DNA of 64,000 bases from Spirodela intermedia (taxonomy: Eukaryota > Streptophyta > Magnoliopsida > Alismatales > Araceae): assembly GCA_902729315.2 (NCBI GenBank), contig LR746276.1, forward strand, positions 3,020,169-3,084,168, given 5' to 3'. A program made the position numbers and the translations under genes. This document shows positions 36,901-53,400 of this stretch, piece after piece (the stretch's first letter is position 1; the number at the start of each line of letters is the position of its first letter). The notes under the pieces are model-generated. The model was not told the DNA's origin, searched no databases, and worked only from the letters and a program-made list of their open reading frames with translations.

Positions 36901-38990
36901 ACTGGATGACCTTTTTTGTGTGATTTCTTTAGAATGACTAATTAAAGAGAGAAAGGATGATCTCGAGAGAAGGACATGAATCCTAAAGTGAGCAAGCGGA
37001 TGAAATGGTGGTGTAGGGAGGGAAAACGAAGGAAAATGAAAGAAAATGATGAGAAGCGATAAGAGATGAGGAGAAATGATGATTCAATGTAAATCTAAGC
37101 TCATTTAAAAAAAAGTGCTCATTTCTTGAGCCCTCAATGCGTCCTCTTAAGCTTGGATCCTTATATTCCGCCAGGATCAGGCATTTTTCTCCGAGTCAAA
37201 CAAGAGAAAACATTGAATGATCACTTCAAGAAACTTACACCAAGCAAGGAGAATCCTTGGACCCTAGAGCGCCTTGTCCTGCTAGCCAACCTTTTGCTAG
37301 AGCACATCCAGAATAATCCGAGAGAGAGGAGGAAAGAGTTTTTATACATGAGCAAGCATGACTAAAATGCCCCTTCATAATTCCCTAATCTCTCTCCATG
37401 AATTTCGAAATCGCTTCCTACAGAATGGGTTTAGGCAAAGTCTAAATGGGCCTAGACATGGCCTCAAAACCTCCTTTAATTTCTCTTTGAAGCTCCAGAA
37501 CTGAAATTCCTCCAAAATACTCCTAGCCCATTAAGTTAACTTTCATCCATTAAACTGCTCCTAATTTATTGTTGATTTCTGTTAAATTCTGCACGCATGA
37601 AAACTTGAAAATATTTATTAGTAATAAAGCTACTTGACTTCACAGAAGTCAAGCAGGGTTAGTCAAAATCATGCAAAATTCATGCGTAGAATGTAAATAG
37701 TGAAATTAACGCAAATCTGGGAATATTTAAATAATTCTGTTAATAACATGATATTTTTAGGATTTAAATGAAAAAAAATCACATAAAATGTAAGGAATAA
37801 TCAACACAAATTTCATGTTATCACAGATCAATGAGAGTATCAAGAACTCAAGATTGATCAATTGGGTTTTTTTTAATTTTGACAAATCGTCATCAAGTAT
37901 CCTTTCGTGCAAACACCTTAGTGAAGTGTTATTAAGTAATGTTTATCACTCAAGAGAAATAATTCGTATAACTAGTCTTCTGGTTTTCTCAATTGGGTGA
38001 TTTAGTGAGAGTTTTGTGAGAAACTCAATAAAAGCTGAAAGGTTGTAATTAGCAAAGATATAATGAGTTTAATGAAACCCAAGAATGAGGTGTTATTGGT
38101 AAAGTTAGGGTCAAAGAGACCAAATCACTATAAAATCCTTGTGTCCCTTGTTCAAACTAAAGGATAGAAGAAAATCATAGATAGATTAGGAAATACAATG
38201 TTGAGAAATTACGTTTGACCAATTCAATCCCTCTCTTCTTGTTCCAAGTGTTGTTATTTATGCAACATAAAAAAATTAACAAAATGCATTTCAACATCAT
38301 TTTTATCAATGTTCTTTCAAATAAAATATTTCTTTACATATATAGGCTTTGTTCTTTACTAAGTTATAGATGCTTTCACTAAATTGATTTTAGTTCTATT
38401 GCCACATATAATTGAGATTTTATTAAATGTTATTGTATAGTCTTCTAGTTGTCATTTCATTCAAATGATTTGAGTGGAATAAAATCCAACTATTGTGTAT
38501 TGGCTTCAGATGTCGATAGAGAAATTGTTCATTTCTTTTTAGATACCCATGATATTAAGTACCCTCCAAGAATAATTCATGATTCTCTAGTACTCTTACA
38601 ACTGATTATTTTTTCACAAAAATCTGATTCATTAAATATTATCAAGTTAAGGTCACAACTCTTAGGGTACCATATTCCTAAAGTAGTAGTTTGTGTTAGA
38701 CATTAAAAAATTATTTTTACTATTTCTAATAGAGTTTTCCAAATAAATACTAAAATTTATGTCAAGTCTATTGTCCCTAAGTTATAATAATGATCGAATA
38801 TTACTCTATAATAAATTTTGATCAACATGTAATCTCATTTCATCAAAAAGCCTAGTTTGATTATGTTGTCCCTTGGAGTCTTCTTTACACTTCCTCCTCC
38901 CATATCATTCTTTCCAAGCCATTCATATATTTTTAATGAATGATAAATATTTCAAGGATAATATATTTAATTTTTAATTCAATAAATAAA
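36901..38990. other. Gene-free AT-rich DNA
   Basis: Open stretches at 37126-37365 and 38449-38706 lack any recognisable domain and are not preceded by promoter-like sequence. The right end probably belongs to the copia remnant that starts near 39000. Confidence 0.45.
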
Positions 38991-39570
38991 TTTAACTTAC
39001 CCATCATACTCATCACAAATTCATATCTCATATGTTTGAAAACTACTTATAGGTCTTCTCATTTGTTTACCCAAGGATAATATAATCAATATATATTTGA
39101 ACTATTAGTATGTGATTTTCATCATCCTTTGTAAAAAATAGTGCCAATAGTTCCTCATTCAAACTTGTGCTTAATTAAATGAGAGCTTTGCCTCCCAAAC
39201 CATGCCCTTAGAATTTGTTTCAATCTAAACACATGGCTAAAGTACTATTCAAAAAGCCTAGTGGTTGATTCACATATACTTCATCCCTAATTTCTATATT
39301 AAAAAATGTACTATTCACATTCATTTGATATCAAGTATTTTTTTTAACACATACATATACTAACACTATTCTAACGACATACAATCTTGCTTCTAGTGAA
39401 TAAGTTTCATCATGATCTATACCTTCTATTTGTAAATAACTTTGTGTTACTATTTTCACTCTATTCATAGTTACGTTTCCTTTCTTATCTAGTTTATTCT
39501 TAAATAATTATTTATTTTTAATTACAAATTGATTTGAGAGTTTAGGATTAAAGACTTGAACTTTGTTCTT
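38990..39570 (-). pseudogene. Decayed Ty1/copia reverse transcriptase, copy 2
   Basis: Minus-strand blocks in order are a DETYSLEARL-like block at 39382-39411 (family DETYAPVARL), a YQMNVNSTFFN-like block near 39310-39340 (family YQMDVKSAFLN), an EVYVNQPLGF-like block near 39275, and VQIYIDYIILG at 39070-39102. The last is the catalytic block with YVDDI changed to YIDYI, so one catalytic aspartate is lost. Stops interrupt the frame. It is independent of the copy at 26.4-27.1 kb and less frameshifted. No LTR pair was located. Confidence 0.8.
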
Positions 39571-40833
39571 TTCAAATTAATTAATTATTCTTATATGAAT
39601 AAAATCTAATTAATAAATTTATTTTCTAAAATTATATTTAGTCTTACTCTTTAAAAAAGTATCTATGATCTACTCTTTTAGATGATGTATGTTTAAATTT
39701 TATTGTTTGAGTGAGTCATTGATAAGTCTTCATTATCATGAGTTAATAATTAATTAATAAATAGATTTTAAGTCTTGACTCATGATAAATAGACTTATAT
39801 TTATATTAAATAGTGAAAAATATTTTTTAATTATTTAATATAAGTTTTTGACTAATTATGTGATTTTATATAAATCTATATAATTTTTATATTCCTATTT
39901 TTGAAACTATTGAAATACATTGTAAATATTACATTACTAGTTGGAGTGTGTATCACTTGCTTCACTCAAAGAAGCATGTGAACATCATCTACATGTCTCA
40001 AGATGTAAGGCTCTATATCTAGAACCTTCTCTCATAGATTTATTATAAATAATAAACCCCTATCTCAATGTAAATACTTCGTGAATTCTTTTTCCTCATA
40101 TGTTATGAATGGAAGTTTCTTTCCTTCCACATGAAGGTCTATCATTTTTCAAGAAATGAACGAACTAGAGGAAATTCAAGAGAGATAAATGAAGAAAAAT
40201 AAAGTAAAATAAATATAGAAAAGTGGGTGGACCTATTGACTAGCTAAGCCCACAAGTAGGTCAGAAGCACAATTGGGTAGAGCCACGAGTAGGGGGATCA
40301 AGCATCTAAGGACCGATAGGCACGTGTGCATCACTCTCTTTTCAATTAATGGTAAGTCGAGTGTGGGGCAAGGAGTGGTCATACACACACAAGAAAAGGA
40401 CTCGCTGATAACAAAGTCTTGTGTTATTATATATACGCCTCAAAAGTCATAAAATAACTGATGTAGAACTAAACTCATGTTATAACTTCCTAACGGCTTT
40501 CAATGATTTTAATACCTAAAATATCACTTATTTATGAAAACAAAATACCTTTATGATGTCACTTTAAAAAAATATTTGTGTACTTATTTCACTCTCTCTC
40601 ATATAGGTAGGTGATTGACGAAGATTTGAATCTGATCAAAGTTAAAACTTATATTCTTATTTGATTAAGTCATGATTTTTCTGCATATTACTAGTAAATG
40701 ATTAAGTTGTCATAATTACTTAATCATCGATAAAAATTTCGTCAATACGATTTGCAGAATATCATTACTAAAGTTGTCAAATGATTTTGGATAAAAAGAA
40801 CGTGAATTCATCAAGTAAATGATTTTTGATTGA

Positions 40834-40912
40834 TCGATGAACATGCCATTATTGAAAATAAGAATGATCTCTAATTGATCGATCAATGATCTCTGATTGA
40901 TCGATGATCTAC
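40834..40912 (+). repeat. Short GATCGAT-rich repeats
   Basis: TGATTGATCGATGA-type units recur at about 40834, 40878 and 40897, the last two as near-copies of TGATCTCTGATTGATCGATG. The stretch is short and imperfect. Confidence 0.6.
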
Positions 40913-41834
40913 TAGGAGACGGGTCACTACTTTCTGAGAGCGTGCCAAATGTGATGAAGAACCTCATCTTACTCTACGGACCTAAGAATGAAGTTTCATA
41001 AGATGTGCCCCACCTCTATCTAGCTTATTTTTGTCAAGTGACAATCGTCAGAAATCTATAAAGTTGTTATTTTTTCACTTCGTTAGATGACAACCACTAG
41101 AAATAATTCATTGACTCACTTCATCGATTTCTAGACTTCACAAGAAGATCTAGAGATTGCCCATGTCTTCTATGTCTAAGGAGAGCCTTTAAGGCCATTA
41201 ACATTACATGATTGTTCTCTCGAATGCTCAAGATTCTAATACATCATTATCCTAATACTAAAATTTTATTTTATTTTATTTAACTAGTTTAACCTCTATC
41301 ATCATTTTATAGACTTTAGAAAGAGAACCAACGAATGCCTAAGTCATCCATGTCCAAAGAGAGCCTTTGATGTCATAGATATTATTTGATAATCATTCCG
41401 AACACAAAATTTCGACAATCACTATTGCAAGGCCAGAATTCTACCTTTTCTACTTTTAACTTAGTTTTTATTTAATTTAGTGATACTTTGTGTGATTCTA
41501 AGTTTCAAAACTCTTCTTCATTCAAACTAAAATACTTTTGTAAATTCATTTATATAAGTAGCCCAAAGTTGATTATAAAACTCAACTCTATTTTGTGATT
41601 AAATCAAAACTTAATCACAAATTTATGTTACAAGAAATAAAGAAAGATATTGTTGATGAAATTTTTTATAATTTTATAAAGAAGATGAAGAGATAATTGA
41701 ATTGAACTAGAATTTTTTTTTCCTCTTCCAATCTACAAGTTATTTGATTGCCAAAGACATTGCCACTCAAGTCAAGCTGAAGATAATTAATTTTGAATCA
41801 AGAATTGCTCCCCAACTAATTATCTTCTCATTTA

Positions 41835-41945
41835 AATTTTTTTAGAAAATAATTTATTTTTTTTAGAAAATAATTTAATTTTTTTAAGAAAATAATTTAT
41901 TTTTTATAGAAAATAATTTAAAATTTTTAAGGAAAGAATTTGAAA
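41835..41945 (+). repeat. AT-only tandem repeat, ~23-bp unit
   Basis: Four to five imperfect copies of TTTTTTAGAAAATAATTTA start near 41835, 41857, 41880, 41904 and, more diverged, 41927. The sequence is almost pure A/T and would be easily unwound. No function is implied. Confidence 0.75.
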
Positions 41946-43934
41946 TTTTAGAGCAATTGAGAATTTTTTTATTATTCCAGATTATTTATCCATTTGAAAA
42001 AGGTTGAATTCATAGAGAAATTTTAGCTTTCCTTGTATTTTTTACTTTTATTCAATGCTAAAATCTTAAAAATAGTTAGAAATCCAAATACTCAAAAACC
42101 AATATGACACATCCATTAAATATTTAAAAATCCCATTAATTTAAGCCAATATCTTAGCCTTAGGCCATGAATGTATGTATCCAAAGTTATCCATTTTTAA
42201 ACATCCAATAATAGTATGTTATTATTAAAAATGAATTTTTAAATACATCTGAAAATAAAGTATCAATTTTGCTGTCAGTTTTGAATTATTATTCAAAGAT
42301 ATTTCGAATTATTATATTATAGGCTGTCTATACAATTCGAATTCTATATTAATATTCATCATAGAAAATGAATGAAATTAATAATTTCAAAATATGAGCA
42401 TAGATTGTACTGTATAAAATTTACTTTAATAAAAAAATTATAATAGTTTTCATATCCAAATTATTAAAGTTAGTTAGTTGAAATTTTCATACTTACTAGG
42501 AATTTCTACAATAGTCAATAAAATAATGATTTATAGCAGAAAGTCACAGCAAATATGAAATTCAACACATGAGTAAAAAATGCAATCATTGAACTATCAT
42601 CAAGATACTTGAAAATATTAGTATAGATTCATCATGAATTTTTAATTTAAATAATGACAAGTATGCTTACAAAAATCTCCCATGTAGATAGGGTATTAAT
42701 CATATTATGAATCATTTTCTTTCCTTATGTATGTTTGTCATCATAGAAACCTTTTGAGATAATTAACGTTCCTGAAGTCAATAGTATTGTCCTTGGTTTA
42801 GATCATTACGTAATATAATTCTATTATTTTTTCATTACCATTTCACCCTTCTATCCATTTTTTCTTCATCAAAACTGATTATGCTCTAAAGACAACAATT
42901 ATTAGCAACAAAACCTTATAACTTGGTCTAGAGAAGATTTTATGTGATCCTCACTATGAGCACATTATAGGGAGGAGATCATTCCATGTGGAGCAAAGTG
43001 CTAGGTAGAGAATCAATAAAAATAAGGGAAGATTAGGAACAAGATTCGATCAAGAGCCTACAACCATGGCTTTCTCTTAGAACAATGATTTACTCACAGA
43101 ATAAACCTTATTTTCAAATCTTCTTTTCTATGCATCATCTCCTTAACCATTGGATATGATGCCTAAATGGCTCATTCACGATTTTTTTTCCTGAAACTAA
43201 AAGTATTAATTAGAAAGGATCATGTGGATTAATTATATTATCCAGACTATGGAACAATAAATGAACAAAAAAATCAATTTTTCTGTTCGAACTGAGAATA
43301 AGTGGTGAAAAGAGTCTAATGAGTACCTACTAGATGATGAGTTCAAATGGGTTGTCCAATGATGGTAATATTATCTCATGATGCTATATGTAGGGCTGTT
43401 CTTGGAGTCCGTCTACATTTGGTGGTGCCAAGAGCAGTCTTTGGAAGAGTTTACTTGGCAAGGCATACACACTCATGGCATTGACCTATTGTGTGGTTGC
43501 TTATCCTCAATTCTTATGTTCTTATTTTCTTAGAAAATGCATTAATGCGATTCGCTCCACTCTTGGTATATTTACCCAGTTCCATGGGGGTTAACTCACA
43601 TTATTACACTGCGTTGAGGAATGACAACCATTTTTTAGTTGGGAAAAATAGCTGCTATGTCGAAATGGATTCTAATACTATAAAAATAGTTCATAGAAGA
43701 AATAGATATTAAGGGTATCAAACCTGTCTTTGTTAATATTTATCTCAATTATTTGGAGTGAAAGAAGTTTCTTGAGATGCAGGACCTTCATGAGATTGCA
43801 GCTTCAAGACAACTAAACTATCTAGAATTTCTCCAGCTAGTCTCAGCCTTTTAAATCCGTTAGCATTGCTCGTGTCTATGGTGGTCAATATTTGTATATA
43901 TGGCTATGTTGTACACTACAATTAGGAGGATGGG

Positions 43935-43973
43935 CTTGCGGCTTAATGACCAGTTAGAGCTAGAGTTGTAACA

Positions 43974-44023
<50 letters not shown>

Positions 44024-44055
44024 ACCCTTGCGGCTTAATGACCAGTTAGAGCTAG
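43935..44055 (+). repeat. 29-bp exact duplication flanking a (GA)n tract
   Basis: CTTGCGGCTTAATGACCAGT plus nine more bases occurs identically at 43935-43963 and 44027-44055. Between them is a (GA)n run at 43977-44021. GGATGGGCT also occurs just before the first copy and just after the second. It lies about 440 bp beyond the glycolate oxidase stop codon. Confidence 0.9.
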
Positions 44056-44494
44056 GATGGGCTGTACTCTCCAAGTTTACCTGAGATAACTCAGTCATCC
44101 GAGTTTGACAAGCACAAATGACTGAGCAAGTCACGTGAGACCAGATTGGATACGAAGCTGGACAAAGTCGGTCAACATATTTGGCCAGAAGGGTTAAATG
44201 GTGGGAGCCCAAGCCGAGCACAAAATTCAATCGTCTCTTACTGCAAATGGGTCAACTCTGTTTAGCCTTGGCACCATACTGAAAGTCTGATAAACTAAAA
44301 TCCGGAACCAAGTCAAAGGTTCACCAACTTCAATCCCAACCGGTAATCGAACAGACTCCTTGTCTGCCATTGAAAAAGCTCGAAAGGTCACAGCAGGCAG
44401 CCTGCAGCAACCGATCTGGTGAGCTCGGGGATCACTCGCGCGAACAAGAAGACTTCTTGGCGGCCACCACAACCTAGATGACGATGGTGGCGGC

Positions 44495-48208
<3,714 letters not shown>

Positions 48209-50433
48209 CGTCACAGCTCACCGTCTTTCGTCCCTGGAAGCACAGGAAGCATTTCAGAAGATTGCACAGCTCTGAGAACGACGAATAAGCCGCTCCTTCC
48301 CCGTAATAGAGGAAAGGAGAGGACCAAATTCTTGTCACATACAGAGGTACACAGTAACTGTTCCTAAGCAGGGAGAAGCACAGAGAAAGGAGAGCACAGG
48401 GGATGACGAGTAAATGATCATCAACGAACCGTCGATGAAAGAAAGCCAGGCGACGACGAGGAAGTTCAGCTGCAGCGAGTAGAGCACAGCACGAGAGGTT
48501 TTCGATATATATAGTAGTATGAGGTTCATGACGACGGCAGTGATGCTGTTCAATTCATGTGGAGGAATATGCGGAGAGAGAGAGAGAGAGAGGTGAGAAA
48601 ACCAAGAGGGATGGATTAACTAGTGGAAAAGGGAGGGAGGCGGGTCGATGACCGCGTCAGACGAAAGAACAAGAAGAAGAAGAAGACACGGGTCTGAGAA
48701 TCTAATCCACCAGCTAATCAATTGCTTCATCTGATCGTCTCAGTCTTATCAACATGGGAGAGAGAAGCGGAATACGGATTGCTGGAGCGGAGACTTGTCC
48801 GAGGAAAGGACCCAAAACCAGCATAAATAACGGGGAGGAAGTCGCCATCGCTGTCGTTCAAAATCCGTGGAGATGCTTTCTTCTGTACCGTGAGCATTAA
48901 ATAGCGACAACATGCGGCCGCCGTCTACTTCTTCGTCACCTTTTTCCATGGCCGGTTGCTCCACCCAGCTTCGGCGCCCAAGTAAATCCACGCGCGGCCC
49001 GAGGCTGCCCGAGAGCTGTTTGGAATCTCAAATGGAGGAACCCTTGCAGGATTTCGCAGATTTCATTTGTAGACTCAGCAGAGTGGCCTGAGCCATCGCC
49101 TGAAACAGAAGAAATGAAGGCTCGAAGTTATTTCTCATTAAACATGACTCGAGTCAGCACCAAGCTCTTGCCTCCGCCGCCACCGCTGGCGGCTGGTGGG
49201 GAAGGGCAGCCGCCTACGACCCTCAGGTGGGCCGAATCGGGTTTAAGAACATGGAAAGGATATCGAGAAACGTCTAAGGAGTAAATTATACGACTGAAAT
49301 TACAAACTAAAGAAGTCGCGTAGAATTTAAACTAACCGAGGCCTCATCAGAGCTCTCCGCGGCGGCGACGAGAGGTACCGCTGACTGAGGGAACTCCCCC
49401 GGGGATCACCGATGACTGGTCGAATTCGGCCAGCGGAGAAAGAGCCACTCTACCGACTCAACGGCGACGAAGCCTCTGGATCCCTCTGCGGCGGCGAGGA
49501 GGATGGACGGAGACGCAAACGGAGGCAGCGGCGGTGACGACCGCCGCGACCTCCTCATTTTCCTGCTCCTCCTCCGGCGGTTCTCTGAGTGGCAATTCGG
49601 CAGGCGGCGGTTCTCCTCCGCCGACCTCTCCTTCTCCCCCTTCCTCCTTCACCCGCTCGGGTGATGCAGGACAGAGCAGAGACCTCGACTGGCAGTGCGG
49701 CTGATAGAAGAGAGGGACCTCCCGTTCTCCCTTATCCCGAACTCGGAGATTTCCTTCCGCCCTTCTCCGTTCGCCGACTGCCGCCGGAGTTTCAGAGCCT
49801 CGAAGCACCACCGCCGACAGCGAGAGGTATCCCCCTTCCGGCCGGTGACTCTCCCCGCCATCCTCTCCACTCATCGGCTGGGCCGCTCGAGCCTCCTCAC
49901 TAATGGGCCTCATCATCTTGGCCCGCTAACAGCCCAATGACATCCACAGAAAGTTTGACTGTTGACCGCGGACCGTCGATTTGTGGGCCTCACCCACAAG
50001 AAGGGAGGGGGAATTTTCGCCTTTTTGCTAGTGAGAAAGGAGGTGAAGGGAAACAGTAGAAAGAGGGTAAATAGAAGACCTCTAGAAGTTTTCGGTGGTG
50101 AACGGGGCGGGGTCGGGAAGGAAAACCTCGATCCCCCCTCTCGTCTTCCGCCCCCACTCCCTTTTCTCTCTCTCCTTCCCTCCCTCCCTCCAACCTCCTT
50201 CCCCTTCCCCTTCCCCTTCCTAGGCCGTGGTTGCAGGCGGAGAGAGAGAGAGAGAGAGAGAGAGTTGTCTGGTGGCGGCGGCGGCGGCGAAGAAGAAGAA
50301 GAAAGAGGTCGTTCTCGAGGGTGTGGGAGGCGGCGGGTGGCGGAAGAGAGGCAGGGAAGTGGAGGCGGAAGGAGAGCGGATGCGATCGGATGTAGGCGGG
50401 GGGGTTGGAGGGGAGGGCCTCCAACTCCGTTAG
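48209..50433. other. Shared upstream region of GLO and UBP25
   Basis: 2.2 kb separate the two divergent start codons. A short (GA)n is at 48573-48593. 48750-49020 and 49330-49900 are GC-rich and carry open stretches on both strands without domains. 50140-50265 is a CT-rich stretch followed by (GA)n at 50239-50264, typical of the 5' leader of a broadly expressed plant gene, probably UBP25. No third gene is supported. Confidence 0.5.
48505..48513 (-). promoter_or_regulatory. Possible TATA box of glycolate oxidase
   Basis: On the minus strand this reads ATATATATC within CTACTATATATATCG. It is about 300 bp upstream of the ATG, implying a leader of about 265 bases unless a 5' UTR intron is present. 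It is the best TATA-like site in the interval but is not uniquely placed. Confidence 0.4.
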
Positions 50434-53400
50434 ATGGCCTTGCAGATGACGTGGCAGCCGAATCTGCAGCGAAGGAAGAGCGGGGCGCCGCCGCTGGGCC
50501 TGAGGAACCTCGGCAACACCTGCTACCTCAACAGCGTCCTCCAGTGCCTCACCTACACCCCTCCCCTCGCCAACTTCTGCCTCCGTGGTCAGCATACTCG
50601 TCTCTGTAAGACTCAATCCTGCGCCTCTTTTGCCCTACCTCTCCTCTCTTGCAGTTCCCCGCAAAATGCGATTTCCGCCCTTTCTGTGTCCTCTCGCCGG
50701 CCGACGGTGGATAGCATGCCAATTCTAATTTGCTTAAAATGTCCTCCAGGCAAGAAGTTGGATGGCGATGACAATAAGAGGGAATGCCCTTTCTGCATCT
50801 TGGAGAAGCGAATTTCACGGTCACTTAGCATCGACGGGCCCCATGATGCACCCTCTAAGATTGAGAGCTGTCTTCGGCTGTTTGCAGAGCACTTCCAGTG
50901 GGGACGCCAGGAAGACGCCCATGAGTTCCTCCGTTATGTTATTGATGCCTGTCAGAACACCTGTCTTAAGCTCCTCAAGGCTGCTGCATCCAACAGTGAT
51001 AGCATGGATACAGACAAGGACCGCAGCGGTGGCAGGGAGTCCAATACAGTTGTGAGGGAAATATTTGGGGGAGCCCTCCTTAGCCAGGTAAAGTGCCTCT
51101 CGTGCAATGCAGAGTCGAACAAGACAGATGAGATCATGGACATTAGCCTTGACCTCTACCAGAGTAATTCCTTGAGTGATGCACTCAGGCGTTTCTTTCA
51201 GCCCGAAATCTTGAATGGTAGCAACAAATACTGCTGTAACAGGTATGCCCGTGCTACTCTTACTCTTTTCCAAGTTGTTGGGGTATTTGCTGCTGCATTT
51301 TTCGTATAACTTTTATTTTATAAGCCCACAACATTTTAACAGGCTTTGATCATTGATGATTTTTCAGCTGTAAGAAGCTCTCTGAAGCCAGAAAGCAGAT
51401 TTTTGTTCTTGAGGCTCCAAATGTCCTCGTAATCCAGCTCAAGGTGATTTCCCATCCATCTTTTGATCATTTTTGCAAACAAAGCGCTTTTTAAATCGTC
51501 TAGAATATCATGAAGACAACTAGTGAGCATTTTGTTTCTTCATAGAGATTTGAGGGTGTGTATGGTGCAAAGATTAATAAGGACATTGCATTCGAGGAGG
51601 CTCTCCTGCTCTCAAGCTTTATGTGCAAAGCAAGCCAGGTATGCTTTCATTTTTTATATTACTTTGTTTGCCGTAGCTGTCAGTAAATCCTCATTGCAAT
51701 TGCTTGCTTTTTAATTAATCATTTACCGAAATAAAGTTGGGGGGAGAAAACAAAAGTTTTTTTTTCTTGTTCTTTTGTTGAGAAAAACATGATATAAATA
51801 TGGTGCAAACATGATTTTAGAATCAGAATCCGGTGCTAATGCATGATTTGAATACTATAACATAAATGTCGCCTCCGATTTCATTTTAAATTGTAAATAC
51901 TACAATCAACTCACAGAGTCCAATAACTCCTGGTTGATTCCTGACCAATTCCAGGTAAAATTCGTATTGAATATGGTGTGAACGAGGTACAGAGTCTGCT
52001 CCTCTGAACCAATATAAGAACTACCATTGCGATCAAGAGTATATATGATTCCATCATTCTAACTCGGATGAAAGGGTTGAAACCAAACAGAATGCGTTAA
52101 AGTTCTGGAAAAAAGAAAAAATCTACCGGAGTAAAACATTTTCTTTTATGAGGAAAAGTGAGAGGAAGAAAGTGATTAGCAGCGTCAATGTAGGTGTGGT
52201 TTTCATCGCTGAATTTTTTTTCCGGATTAGATGCTTCACGAATGATGGCTACGAAATTGTTTAACCTGATGATATTTGTGCTTTCAAGCCATATTTGAGC
52301 AGGGACAAAGGAGTAAATTCAATATATCTGTGCTCTGCTTTTGGCACTTATAAACGTAGGGGACAGTTGGGCATCTTCTTTCTCTTGGTAGCCATTCTAA
52401 TTAGACAGTGCTATCAGTATAATTTTGAAAAAAAAAAATCAAATTCATCTGAAGGTATATATATATATGTATATATATAGATAGATAGATAGATAAAGTG
52501 ACAGAAGACTGTATTGACCTCCATCAGGCTTGCGGAATGAGTGTTCAAAATGAGAAGACATGACTACAATGAAGAAACCAAATAAATGGAGGTTCCTAAG
52601 GACTCATCTGTCGTAGATAAATAGTTCTAATATTTCTAATTATAATGAATAACTGATGTCGATTTTACCTACTATTCGATTAGTAATAGAGTGTTAACAA
52701 ATATACCTTCGAAATGAACTGTCATTAGCACTAGAAAGACAGAGAGGAGACGAACAAAACGAAGACGGGAGAGAAAGTAAGCAGGATGAGGGTTGGGTAG
52801 GCATAGAGCCAGTTTGGGAAACAGACAAAGGGATTCAGAAGCATGCATAGGACAGTGAGAAGGGTTGTTCAGGTTGGAAATAAGAGAAAGAGGCAAGGGG
52901 AATAGAGGAGAAAGTTATTTCAACTTAGAAGGATTTACATTTTAGGGTTCTGGGAGTAAAAAAAACTGTCATTCGACACCCGTAAGGTGCCAGCAATAAT
53001 GGTGAATCAGCAGGGGTCTGATGGGGGGAGAGTGAGAAGGATGAGACGGTTAGGATAAAAGTTGCTGGATATCTCAGTGGATGACTGGACCAGTGCACTG
53101 AGGGTAATGGTGACCATCTGCCAAATCCAATGGAGAAAGGGTGCAAGTACATGTGATGGGACAAGGGTTGGACCCTCAGAAACCTCTTTCCTTTCTCTGT
53201 CAAAACTTGGGCTGCCTTTTTCCGGCTAGAACGTTTGTGCTGGACCTTCCATCAAACTCTTGTTGTCTGGCATGCAAATAACCATGAGACTGATGTATTG
53301 GGTTCTTCTCTGGTATCTACTTTGATTTAGGTACCTCTTTAAGTTATTGCCACGTGCCTCTAGATGTATTCTTTTGATCTACAGTTCTGTTATGTGAGGA

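Larger units (their letters stand above)
39571..43920. other. Gene-free AT-rich DNA
   Basis: Stops throughout all frames. Local repeats are a GATTGATCGAT cluster at 40834-40912 and an AT-rich tandem array at 41835-41945. The open stretch at 43491-43712 has no domain. No transposase, integrase or RNA gene is recognised. Confidence 0.5.

Noticed and set aside
49458-49916. Open frames on both strands in GC-rich DNA between GLO and UBP25
   Set aside because: Overlapping frames of low complexity, with no domain or splice support. More likely promoter or leader DNA.
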